DNA from: an uncultured bacterium
GTDB taxonomy: Bacteria > Actinomycetota > Coriobacteriia > Coriobacteriales > Eggerthellaceae
Length of the DNA stretch: 7,486 nucleotides
Assembly (NCBI GenBank): GCA_905215035.1
Contig: CAJMOJ010000080.1
Coordinates: 1 to 7,486 of the forward strand
Direction of reading: 5' to 3'
Below the pieces are notes generated by a model that saw only the letters and a list, made by a program, of their open reading frames with translations, ran no database searches and had not been told where the DNA came from. Below are positions 1 through 6,239 of the stretch, in pieces. Each line of letters opens with the position of its first letter. Within the stretch, counting starts at the first letter, position 1. Both the position numbers and the translations under genes were made by a program.

Positions 1-55
1 AACCCGCGACCCCAACCTTGGCAAGGTTGTGCTCTACCAGCTGAGCCACGTCCGC
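1..55 (-). tRNA. tRNA-Gly(GCC), 3' part cut by window edge
   Basis: Read on the minus strand, this gives the acceptor 5' strand GCGGACG, a D-arm, and an anticodon stem-loop with loop TTGCCAA (anticodon GCC, glycine). It then runs into the T-arm, where the window stops, so the T-loop and 3' acceptor strand are missing. All 55 visible bases are identical to the corresponding part of the complete tRNA-Gly at 204-279, so the identity is secure although the gene is partial. It has its own promoter just upstream (66-93). Confidence 0.93.
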
Positions 56-65
56 GTGCCTGTCT

Positions 66-93
66 ATTATACAAAATAGAAGAACCAGCGCAA
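66..93 (-). promoter_or_regulatory. Promoter of the downstream tRNA-Gly
   Basis: On the minus strand a perfect -10 TATAAT (66-71) lies 16 bp from a -35-like TTGCGC (88-93). The predicted start is about 4-5 nt before the tRNA 5' end at 55, a usual leader length for a tRNA gene. It lies after the terminator of the Val-Gly tRNA operon, so this copy appears to be transcribed independently. Confidence 0.72.
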
Positions 94-166
94 CCCTTAT
101 TTTTGCAAAAGTGAAGACCTTTCTGGTTTTAGGAGTAGAGCATCTTATGATCGTCTTATACAGCAA

Positions 167-194
167 TAAAAAAGGCCGCTCATGGCGACCTTTT
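167..194 (-). terminator. Intrinsic terminator of the tRNA-Val/tRNA-Gly operon
   Basis: A 10-bp stem (170-179 with 185-194) closes a 5-nt loop. On the minus strand it is followed by a run of six U residues. Positions 176/188 form a G-U pair in minus-strand RNA but a C-A mismatch in plus-strand RNA, which supports the minus direction. It begins about 10 nt after the 3' end of tRNA-Gly at 204. Confidence 0.82.
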
Positions 195-203
195 AGAATT
201 TCA

Positions 204-279
204 TGGAGCGGACGACGGGGTTCGAACCCGCGACCCCAACCTTGGCAAGGTTGTGCTCTACCAGCTGAGCCACGTCCGC
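204..279 (-). tRNA. tRNA-Gly(GCC)
   Basis: A complete 76-nt cloverleaf on the minus strand: acceptor stem GCGGACG/CGTCCGC, D-arm GCTC...GAGC, anticodon stem CAACC/GGTTG with loop TTGCCAA (anticodon GCC), T-loop TTCGAAC, discriminator T and an encoded CCA. It decodes GGC/GGU glycine codons. It is the second gene of an operon behind tRNA-Val (18-nt gap) and is followed by an intrinsic terminator. It is the complete twin of the partial copy at 1-55. Confidence 0.97.
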
Positions 280-297
280 ATTATGGAGCAAAGTAAA

Positions 298-372
298 TGG
301 TGGGCGATACTGGGATCGAACCAGTGACCTCTACCGTGTCAAGGTAGCGCTCTCCCCCTGAGCTAACCGCCC
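298..372 (-). tRNA. tRNA-Val(GAC)
   Basis: A complete 75-nt cloverleaf on the minus strand: acceptor GGGCGGT/ATCGCCC with one G-U pair, D-arm GCTC...GAGC, anticodon stem CTACC/GGTAG with loop TTGACAC (anticodon GAC, valine), T-arm ACTGG/CCAGT around TTCGATC, discriminator A and an encoded CCA. It is the first gene of the Val-Gly tRNA operon. Confidence 0.97.
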
Positions 373-405
373 TCATGAGGCAATTACTTTGTTCAGCGGT
401 TGATT

Positions 406-433
406 AGTATACTAGATTCAACCTTATCGTCAA
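406..433 (-). promoter_or_regulatory. Promoter of the tRNA-Val/tRNA-Gly operon
   Basis: On the minus strand, -35 TTGACG (428-433) and -10 TATACT (406-411) are separated by 16 bp. The predicted start lies about 27 nt before the mature 5' end of tRNA-Val. No convincing terminator lies between the racemase stop (491) and this promoter, so some read-through from the racemase gene is possible. Confidence 0.75.
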
Positions 434-490
434 TAGATTAATGCTAATAATTCCGTTAGAAATTACGCGAATCCGGTTTTAGAAATAGTT

Positions 491-1252
491 TTAGAAGTAT
501 CCGTAATACGGTTTTTGAACCACAGCAGTAAAAGCCCATTTAATAAGCGTAATGAAATCAAAAACTGGAAGGCCCGTTGCTCGTTGGATTGCATAAGCAT
601 AGGGTGGCAAATCGCTACATTCAAGCAGAATAGCACCTATTTCAGGATTTTGCTGCTTGAGACCAAGAGCAAGATCGACTAGATCATGAGTTAGCTTTTC
701 ATTATCAAGCTCTGTTTTACCCCATCGAATTGGTGCAAAACTCTCCAATGATCCTACGTCCTGCACAATAAGCTTATTGAACGATCCCCCTACTCCTTCA
801 ATAACAGGCGCTACGATGTTATCACCGCTTGCAGCAAATACTGCGATTTTTTGGTTATCTTTCAAACCGAGTTGAATAAGAGGAAGCTGACAGAGACTCG
901 ACATAAAAACGGGAATAGAAACTGCGTTAGCTACTTGTTTTTGGAAATGGACAAAATAACCGCATGCGCCAACAAGAGCTCGTACACCCTCAGCTTCTAA
1001 CTCGCGAGCAGCCTGCACAATTTGCTCTTCAAGCTCTTCCGCTCCTTCAAAAAGCTGCTCAATCTCAAAAGAAACCTTTTTATACAACACCGGAAAGGGG
1101 AACGTTGTGGCATTGACAACATTTCCTGGAAGCTTTGGATAAACCAAGTCAACCGCAATTATCCCGATAGGATAACCAGAAATATAATGAGCTGGCACTG
1201 AATGAGTCGCCTGTAAGGTTGCCTCATCGCCAATATAACCCTGCCAATGCAC
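491..1252 (-). CDS. Aspartate/glutamate racemase superfamily protein
   Basis: A 253-residue cytosolic protein of the Asp/Glu/hydantoin racemase superfamily. These are cofactor-independent enzymes that use two cysteines as acid and base to invert an amino acid or related alpha-carbon. Visible here are Cys97 in VGACGYF and Cys212 in LLECSDLPPYA, the expected catalytic pair, one per alpha/beta lobe. A conserved-looking N-terminal segment (about 38-60, PxLPGNVxNxxTFPFPVxY) precedes the first lobe. The start is GTG, supported by a GAGG ribosome-binding site 8 nt upstream. The gene is divergent from the metQ-like gene, sharing a 216-bp intergenic region. The true substrate cannot be read from the sequence; decarboxylase or isomerase members of the same fold remain possible. 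Confidence 0.82.
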   Translation of the reverse strand: MHWQGYIGDEATLQATHSVPAHYISGYPIGIIAVDLVYPKLPGNVVNATTFPFPVLYKKVSFEIEQLFEGAEELEEQIVQAARELEAEGVRALVGACGYFVHFQKQVANAVSIPVFMSSLCQLPLIQLGLKDNQKIAVFAASGDNIVAPVIEGVGGSFNKLIVQDVGSLESFAPIRWGKTELDNEKLTHDLVDLALGLKQQNPEIGAILLECSDLPPYAYAIQRATGLPVFDFITLIKWAFTAVVQKPYYGYF

Positions 1253-1281
1253 GCTTGTTACCTCACTTTCTCGTTTCTACT

Positions 1282-1293
1282 GCTTTGCAAAGC
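1282..1293. other. 12-bp perfect palindrome in the racemase leader
   Basis: GCTTTGCAAAGC is a perfect palindrome about 30-40 bp upstream of the racemase start codon. It could be an operator for a dimeric regulator or simply a chance sequence. I could not assign a confident racemase promoter around it. Confidence 0.3.
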
Positions 1294-1342
1294 CTATCAG
1301 ATAACGCAGGTTTTAGCACCATCACTCAGGCAAGAACCACTA

Positions 1343-1357
1343 CTAATAACTAGTTAG
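1343..1357. promoter_or_regulatory. Candidate LysR-type operator upstream of metQ
   Basis: CTAATAACTAGTTAG is an imperfect 15-bp inverted repeat of the T-N11-A type typical of LysR-family recognition sites. Its centre (1350) is about 66 bp upstream of the predicted metQ transcription start, the usual place for a LysR-type activator's recognition site. A sister element sharing CTA-N9-TAG overlaps the lysR promoter at 2395-2409. The site also lies within the racemase upstream region. The assignment is inferred from geometry. Confidence 0.45.
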
Positions 1358-1381
1358 CATTTTTGACGATAACCAATCCTC

Positions 1382-1409
1382 TTGACCCCTCAAAACGTTG
1401 TCTTATTAT
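1382..1409 (+). promoter_or_regulatory. Promoter of the metQ-like gene
   Basis: -35 TTGACC (1382-1387) and -10 TATTAT (1404-1409) are separated by 16 bp. The predicted start near 1416 gives a leader of about 53 nt with an AAGGA ribosome-binding site (1454-1458) before ATG 1469. I see no SAM riboswitch or T-box structure in the leader. Confidence 0.62.
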
Positions 1410-1468
1410 GAATTCTGCTTCAAAACAAATATGTTATTCCCCCGGAGAAATGAAAGGAAATGTAATCA

Positions 1469-2305
1469 ATGACAAGCATTAAACGTTTTTCGAAGTTCGC
1501 AGTAGTTGCATTTGCAGCCATTCTTGCTCTTTGCATCACCGCACTTACTGGCTGCTCAAATGATTCTGATTCAGAAGATAAGACCATCACCATTGCAGCA
1601 GTTCCTACTCCTCATGCTGAGATCTTAAATGACGTTGTAGTTCCTGCTCTTAAAGATAAGGGCTACACCGTAGAGGTAAAAGAGTTTACTGATTATGTTC
1701 AGCCTAACACCGTAACCGAAGAGGGCGAAGTTGATGCAAACTACTTCCAGCATGGACCTTACCTGGAGGACTTCAATGAACAAAAAGGAACTCATTTAGT
1801 AAGCGTTGCTTCTGTTCACTATGAGCCATTTGGTCTCTATTCTACAAAGTATACTGATGTTGCAGAAATTCCTGATGGAGCAACTATCGCTGTACCCAAT
1901 GACACCACCAATGAAGCACGTGCATTACTCTTGCTAGAGCAAGAAGGTCTCATCAAGCTTAATCCAGATGCTGGCATCACTGCAACAATCAACGACATTG
2001 TAGAAAACCCAAAGAACCTTCAAATTCGCGAGCTTGAAGCCGCAGTTGTCCCAACCGTTATTGATGATGTTGACGCAGCTGCAGTAAACGCAAACTATGC
2101 TCTTGAAGGAAACCTCATGGACAAGCAAATCGCTGTTGAGGATCCAAATGGTCTTGCTGCTCAAACCTACTCTAACTTGATCGTAGTTAAAGAGGGCAAT
2201 GAGAACTTAGACAAGATCAAGGCACTCGTAGAGGTTATTAATTCTGACGCTGTTCGTGAGTACATTGTTGAAAACTATAACGGTGCAGTAGTTCCTTCTT
2301 TCTAA
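1469..2305 (+). CDS. metQ: MetQ/NlpA-family substrate-binding lipoprotein
   Basis: A 278-residue extracellular substrate-binding lipoprotein of the NlpA/MetQ family, the receptor of D/L-methionine ABC importers (with MetN ATPase and MetI permease). The N-terminus has basic residues, a hydrophobic core (about 11-25) and lipobox LTGC with acylation at Cys29, followed by an acidic Ser/Asp linker. Family signatures follow: VPTPHAEIL (45-53), a DYVQPN...GEVDANYFQHGPYL stretch (75-99) and VPNDTTNEARALLLL (142-156). Length is normal for the family. No metN or metI lies in this window and a terminator follows directly, so the gene is monocistronic here and must share a transporter encoded elsewhere. 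Methionine is the likely ligand, but family members also bind other amino acids or dipeptides. Confidence 0.9.
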   Translation: MTSIKRFSKFAVVAFAAILALCITALTGCSNDSDSEDKTITIAAVPTPHAEILNDVVVPALKDKGYTVEVKEFTDYVQPNTVTEEGEVDANYFQHGPYLEDFNEQKGTHLVSVASVHYEPFGLYSTKYTDVAEIPDGATIAVPNDTTNEARALLLLEQEGLIKLNPDAGITATINDIVENPKNLQIRELEAAVVPTVIDDVDAAAVNANYALEGNLMDKQIAVEDPNGLAAQTYSNLIVVKEGNENLDKIKALVEVINSDAVREYIVENYNGAVVPSF

Positions 2306-2329
2306 GATCCTACCAATAATCACCTACTC

Positions 2330-2365
2330 AAAGCCCATCGGTTATATGCCGATGGGCTTTTTGTT
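2330..2365 (+). terminator. Intrinsic terminator after metQ
   Basis: A 12-bp perfect stem (2330-2341 with 2349-2360) with a 7-nt loop runs into TTTTTGTTTA, about 25 nt after the metQ stop. It separates metQ from lysR as transcription units. Confidence 0.9.
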
Positions 2366-2394
2366 TATATCAGCATTGCCTGCTTTGTACTTAG

Positions 2395-2409
2395 CTATAA
2401 TCTTTATAG
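2395..2409. promoter_or_regulatory. Candidate LysR autoregulatory operator overlapping the lysR -10 box
   Basis: CTATAATCTTTATAG is a perfect 6-bp inverted repeat around 3 nt, extending to 7 bp per arm with the flanking G/C (2394-2410). T2396 and A2408 fit the T-N11-A rule. TATAAT at 2396-2401 is also the only good -10 hexamer for lysR; its -35 is weak (TTGCCT at 2376-2381 gives a short 14-bp spacer). A protein bound here would cover the promoter, as expected for LysR autorepression. Confidence 0.5.
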
Positions 2410-2474
2410 CATCACCTAAAGAGAAAAACTGCCTCTTGCAGATATGCTCAACGATTGACTAAAGGAGTGTATGA

Positions 2475-3431
2475 ATGCGTTCTGAAGTAACACTGCAACA
2501 ACTTAGATATATTATTGAAGTTGCAGAGAGCGGCTCTATCAACGCAGCAGCACAGAACCTTTTTGTATCTCAATCGTCTTTATCAAGTGCTATCAAGGAA
2601 ACCGAACGAGAACTTGGTATAGCGCTTTTTAACCGTACTAATCGAGGAATCACCCTAACCAGCGACGGAATTGAATTTTTAGGCTATGCTCGACAAGTAG
2701 TAGAACAGGTTGATCTTCTTGAAAGACGCTATTCTGATAACAAGAATAACGCGAGCGGTCGTTTTGCTATTTCTACTCAACATTACGCCTTTACTCTTCA
2801 AGCTTTTATTGAGCTTTGTGAAGAGTTTGAAGCAGAAGAATACGACTTTGAATTTAGAGAGACGCGTACGGGAGAAATTATAGAAGACACTAAAAATTTC
2901 CGGTCAGAACTGGGAATTTTGTATCTATCTAATTACAACAACAATGTACTTACTAAAACATTTGCAAGTGCCGGTCTTGAATTTGTCCCTTTGTTTCAAG
3001 CAGACCCCCACGTCTTTGTAGGAGAAAATCATCCCCTCGCACAAAGAGAATTTATTACGCCTGCTGATTTGGAAGATTATCCGCGCTATTCGTTTGAACA
3101 AGGTACCGAAAACTCTTTTTTCTTCTCTGAAGAACCCCTATCACACTTCAGTCATAAACAAACAATCGCAATTTCTGATCGAGGAACACTTTCCAATCTT
3201 CTTACCCATCATACCGGCTATACGATTTCAACAGGTGTACTTTCAGAGGAAATGAACACGGGTATTGTTGCTATACCGCTTCAATCAGATGAAAAAATGA
3301 CTGTGGGATATATTCATCATGAACAAAATCCGTTAAGTATGCTTGCACTACGCTATCTGGAGCTTTTACGCTCATATATTGAAGCTAATCCAACCGTCAC
3401 CAGGTATTACGAAGACACTGATTGCGCTTAA
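2475..3431 (+). CDS. LysR-family transcriptional regulator
   Basis: A 318-residue LysR-type regulator. Residues 6-65 form the N-terminal winged helix-turn-helix (LQQLRYIIEVAESGSINAAA, then the recognition-helix region SQSSLSSAIKETERELGIALFNR). The typical linker helix follows to about residue 90. Residues 93-305 form the periplasmic-binding-protein-like effector domain. ATG 2475 is chosen because AGGAG lies 7 nt upstream; the ATG at 2471 meets a stop after four codons. It sits downstream of metQ behind a terminator, with its own promoter. The shared CTA-N9-TAG elements before metQ and lysR suggest metQ is a target and that it regulates itself. The effector is unknown; methionine, cysteine or a precursor would suit the neighbourhood. 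Confidence 0.92.
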   Translation: MRSEVTLQQLRYIIEVAESGSINAAAQNLFVSQSSLSSAIKETERELGIALFNRTNRGITLTSDGIEFLGYARQVVEQVDLLERRYSDNKNNASGRFAISTQHYAFTLQAFIELCEEFEAEEYDFEFRETRTGEIIEDTKNFRSELGILYLSNYNNNVLTKTFASAGLEFVPLFQADPHVFVGENHPLAQREFITPADLEDYPRYSFEQGTENSFFFSEEPLSHFSHKQTIAISDRGTLSNLLTHHTGYTISTGVLSEEMNTGIVAIPLQSDEKMTVGYIHHEQNPLSMLALRYLELLRSYIEANPTVTRYYEDTDCA

Positions 3432-3434
3432 CTG

Positions 3435-4340
3435 CTAAGACTCTTCCCTACTGCGTTCATCAGGCTCTACGTGAATAGTAATATCTTTAACACTGGGAAA
3501 TTGTTGTTTGATACCCTCTTCGATCTGATCGCATAGAGTATGTGCTTTTTGGACGGTCATCATTGGATCAACAATAATATGTAGATCCAAAAACACCTCT
3601 TCTTGTGTTCCACGCGAACGAATACGATGCGTATTACGGACACCATCAATTGATTCAATAAGTTCTTTAACGTCATCTTCTGGGATACGAGCATGATCAG
3701 CCAGGGTAAATGATGCCGTTTTAAACACATTAAAAGCTGTATAGAGAATCATACACATAACGATGAGCGCCATAATGGGGTCAGCAAGGGGAAAGCCTAG
3801 CTGAACTAAAATAAAGCCCACAATAACCCCAAGAGAAACTAATACATCCGATAGCGTATGAGATGCATCAGCGGCCAAAATTTCAGAACCAAATCTTTTA
3901 GCACAACGATGTTCGTAGGTGGTAACTGATATATTTACGATCAACGTGGCAATCATCACGCCATATGATGCAATAGTGACATCAGTAACAGAGTCATGGG
4001 AAACAATATCAGTAATAGCGGAGCTACCAACTTCCACAGCAGCCAGAATTAACAGAGCACCAATAAAAAGCGACGCATATGTTTCGAACTTATGGTGTCC
4101 ATACGGATGACTTGAATCAGCGGGACGTGCCGCCATTGAGATCCCAATTAAACCAACAATATTGCCCACTGAGTCAAAGAAAGAATGAATACCATCAGCA
4201 CGCATAGCCGCCGATTGCATATAACTCCCATATCCATACTTAGCAAGCGCAACAGCCAAGTTCAAAAAAAGCACAATCAACAGCACGCGCTTAATACGCG
4301 CCATGCGAGAATGATGCTGCGTGTAGGCAACTTCAGCCAT
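3435..4340 (-). CDS. Cation diffusion facilitator (CDF) metal exporter
   Basis: A 301-residue membrane protein of the CDF family, which exports divalent metal ions in exchange for protons as a homodimer. About six membrane segments lie between residues 15 and 206, and a cytosolic metal-sensing domain covers about 215-295. Aligned by eye to E. coli YiiP, the transport site is His52/Asp56 (helix 2) and His161/Asp165 (helix 5). This HD-HD set is associated with zinc/cadmium members, whereas YiiP has DD-HD and Mn exporters DD-DD. The HPYGHHKFE loop (78-86) and C-terminal His254, His267 and His290 match the other YiiP metal-site positions, with Glu292 replacing an Asp. It starts 4 bp after the elp3 stop, with GAGAGG 12 nt upstream, so it is probably co-transcribed with elp3. 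Its stop is 3 bp from that of lysR, which converges on it. Confidence 0.9.
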   Translation of the reverse strand: MAEVAYTQHHSRMARIKRVLLIVLFLNLAVALAKYGYGSYMQSAAMRADGIHSFFDSVGNIVGLIGISMAARPADSSHPYGHHKFETYASLFIGALLILAAVEVGSSAITDIVSHDSVTDVTIASYGVMIATLIVNISVTTYEHRCAKRFGSEILAADASHTLSDVLVSLGVIVGFILVQLGFPLADPIMALIVMCMILYTAFNVFKTASFTLADHARIPEDDVKELIESIDGVRNTHRIRSRGTQEEVFLDLHIIVDPMMTVQKAHTLCDQIEEGIKQQFPSVKDITIHVEPDERSREES

Positions 4341-4344
4341 TTGC

Positions 4345-6201
4345 TTATTGCGCCTCTCTACTCGTATCTTCCATCAGCGACTTGGTATGATATAGTCCAC
4401 GTTGCTTAAATCCAAGTTTCTCATAATATCCACGTGTCCCAATAGCGCTAATAACATTTATTGCACGATACCCTGCCTCATAAGCAATTGCACAGGCACG
4501 CTCAATAGCACGTCGTCCAAGCCCTAAGTGTTGCACTCCTCGTCCGAGCGTATGAATAGATACTGCTGAGCCATAGATGTGCACTTCTCTAATCATTGCC
4601 TGATCGCGTTTAATAGGAAGCGAGATACCTTCTTGTTGAGCATGCATTTCCCAATCATCAAGCATATCCTGATGAGGAAGTGATAATCGTAAAAAACCAG
4701 CAATTCTATTTTCAGGCGTAATCCACTGTAAAAAGTATTCTTCGCTCGCACTCGTGTGATACACCACTTCATCAAGCTTTAAATTCTCAAGTGATACCTC
4801 ACTCGTTGAAATCTCACGCGCTCTAATCTCTTGAATTGGACGCTCCTCGCGCACCATATCCTCTTCCACCAGTTGGCGCAAGTTCGCTTTCTTATTACCA
4901 GCAACAATATCATGTGCAGAAATATCACGGATCATGCGTGAAATACGCACATAAGGCGGTGTATTGGCAACATCAGTTTCAAGAACGTCAAGCAAAGTGT
5001 CTTCATCATAAGGAACCCAATCGCCAGCATTATAAGCCAGACAAAGATCTGTTCCTGCAACAAGTGCACACGGATAGAGCTTAATTTCATCAGGTAGGTA
5101 ATCAGGTTCACGCACAAAGCGCAAGAAGTCCGCCTTATCCCCTTCAGGAGTAGCGCCCAGCAAATTTACCATAAAATGCGCATGAATCTTAAAGCCAAAC
5201 AGACGTAGAAGCACAAACGCGCGTTTAATATCATCAATACTCGTTTTACGCGTGTTGGTTGCAAGCACCGCTTCCTCGAGGCTTTGCACACCAATCTGAA
5301 TTTTAGTAGCACCCAATCGCCGCAAATCATACAACGTTTGATAGGAAAGCGTCTCAGGTCGCGTCTCCATAACAAGACCTACCACCCGATGCTTAGCATT
5401 CACATTGCGCACATGCTCCGCTTCAATTTCGGCCCATGTTGCATTTTGCCGATGAGCAAGAGTGCGCCATGACTCATCAGCTGCATAGATCTCTTTGAAA
5501 GCCGCATCATAATCAAGATCATGTGCCTTGATAGCATCTTGAATAGGTTTTACTTGAGCAATAATTTCATCACGATCTGACAAAATGCCTGATTTTTTAT
5601 ATGCACTACGAATGCGTTTTGCCGTTACTTCGGCCGTATCATCTTCTGAATCATTAAGCGCTCGAAATACTTCGTGGACAAACCAACGCTGATAGCTCTC
5701 AGGATAATCACACCACGTGCCTCCTAAGATAATGATTTCCACTTTATCCGTCACGTGTCCCATTTGGTTCAGCGCCCGTAAGCGCCCCACAACTTGAAGA
5801 TAGGGATCAAACCAGTTGCGCTCGGCACGCTGGCACACTGGCTCATCAGACAAGTAACTTTTTGGCATACGAATATCGTTAGGACAATACAAGCAATGAT
5901 TACCACACGGCCACGGTTTTGCCATAACGGTAATAGTAGCAACGCCAGAAGCACTACGTCGTGGCTTTACCTGCAAAAGAGCAATCAGACGCTTCTCTAT
6001 TTCAGAATCAATCCCCCACGATGCCCACGTTTCAGGATCATTTTGGCGCGTCTTATAGTAAAACGCCGATAAACGTTTTTTGGAATATGGGCGCTCATCT
6101 GCTGCACGACCCCGATTATGAGCATGCACAAATTTGTCCAAGTCAACCGACTCAGGATCGAGTTTTAAATGAGCGACAATATCAAGCAATAGTTCTTCCA
6201 T
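4345..6201 (-). CDS. elp3: Elp3-type tRNA uridine-34 carboxymethyl synthase (radical SAM / acetyltransferase)
   Basis: A single-polypeptide Elp3 of 618 residues. It would use S-adenosylmethionine, a 4Fe-4S cluster and acetyl-CoA to build cm5U at the tRNA wobble uridine. Numbering is from ATG 6201. Cys99, Cys103 and Cys106 form the CX3CX2C cluster motif in KPWPCGNHCLYCPNDIRMPKSYL. GGTW (160-163), METRPE (278-283) and GVQS (304-307) follow. The acetyltransferase domain carries EVHIYG (539-544), the acetyl-CoA loop QHLGLGRR (557-564) and Tyr592-Tyr593 before KLGF. A TTG at 6219 would add six residues, but it has no ribosome-binding site; ATG 6201 sits exactly 6 nt after a TATGAT -10 hexamer, suggesting leaderless translation. 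A roughly 70-residue charged insert lies at about 184-256. A CDF exporter follows in the same operon and a Trm9-like methyltransferase is divergent. Confidence 0.93.
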   Translation of the reverse strand: MEELLLDIVAHLKLDPESVDLDKFVHAHNRGRAADERPYSKKRLSAFYYKTRQNDPETWASWGIDSEIEKRLIALLQVKPRRSASGVATITVMAKPWPCGNHCLYCPNDIRMPKSYLSDEPVCQRAERNWFDPYLQVVGRLRALNQMGHVTDKVEIIILGGTWCDYPESYQRWFVHEVFRALNDSEDDTAEVTAKRIRSAYKKSGILSDRDEIIAQVKPIQDAIKAHDLDYDAAFKEIYAADESWRTLAHRQNATWAEIEAEHVRNVNAKHRVVGLVMETRPETLSYQTLYDLRRLGATKIQIGVQSLEEAVLATNTRKTSIDDIKRAFVLLRLFGFKIHAHFMVNLLGATPEGDKADFLRFVREPDYLPDEIKLYPCALVAGTDLCLAYNAGDWVPYDEDTLLDVLETDVANTPPYVRISRMIRDISAHDIVAGNKKANLRQLVEEDMVREERPIQEIRAREISTSEVSLENLKLDEVVYHTSASEEYFLQWITPENRIAGFLRLSLPHQDMLDDWEMHAQQEGISLPIKRDQAMIREVHIYGSAVSIHTLGRGVQHLGLGRRAIERACAIAYEAGYRAINVISAIGTRGYYEKLGFKQRGLYHTKSLMEDTSREAQ

Positions 6202-6207
6202 ACGCCT

Positions 6208-6213
6208 ATCATA
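6208..6213 (-). promoter_or_regulatory. -10 element for leaderless elp3
   Basis: On the minus strand TATGAT (one mismatch to TATAAT, fits TANNNT) is followed by exactly 6 nt and then ATG 6201. A start at about +7 from the hexamer would fall on the A of the ATG. No convincing -35 or Shine-Dalgarno is present. A rival upstream promoter, TTAACG then 16 bp then TATTAT, lies inside the methyltransferase 5' end. Confidence 0.42.
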
Positions 6214-6227
6214 GAGCAAAGCTTGGG

Positions 6228-6233
6228 TACAAT
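6228..6233 (+). promoter_or_regulatory. -10 element for the leaderless methyltransferase gene
   Basis: TACAAT (fits TANNNT) is followed by exactly 6 nt and then ATG 6240, so transcription probably starts at the A of the start codon. No Shine-Dalgarno precedes the ATG and the -35 region is weak. The arrangement mirrors that of elp3 on the other strand, 38 bp separating the two start codons. Confidence 0.45.
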
Positions 6234-6239
6234 AGTACT

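Noticed and set aside
111..296. 61-residue plus-strand ORF containing RRGSNPRPQPWQGCALPAEPRP
   Set aside because: It is the antisense translation of the tRNA-Gly gene and terminator, a well-known false protein pattern.
1..372. tRNA genes as an integrated-element attachment site
   Set aside because: No integrase, mobile gene or short 3'-end tRNA repeat is visible; the repeat is a 5' part of a normal second tRNA gene.
1410..1468. SAM riboswitch or T-box before metQ
   Set aside because: The leader is only about 53 nt and shows no multi-stem core, antiterminator or terminator pair.
1450..1482. A 10-codon leader ORF overlapping the metQ start
   Set aside because: Its GGAG would be only 2 nt from the ATG and it has no regulatory codon run; the AAGGA inside it serves metQ.
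1934..2164. 76-residue minus-strand ORF inside metQ
   Set aside because: Antisense shadow of a well-conserved lipoprotein gene, with no start signals.
6202..6219. TTG start at 6219 for elp3
   Set aside because: No Shine-Dalgarno precedes it and TTG is rare; ATG 6201 has the better context, although the longer form cannot be excluded.
5961..6239. In-frame N-terminal extension of the methyltransferase by 93 residues
   Set aside because: It runs entirely antisense to the conserved elp3 5' region, has no ribosome-binding site and no family-like sequence; the SAM fold is complete from ATG 6240.
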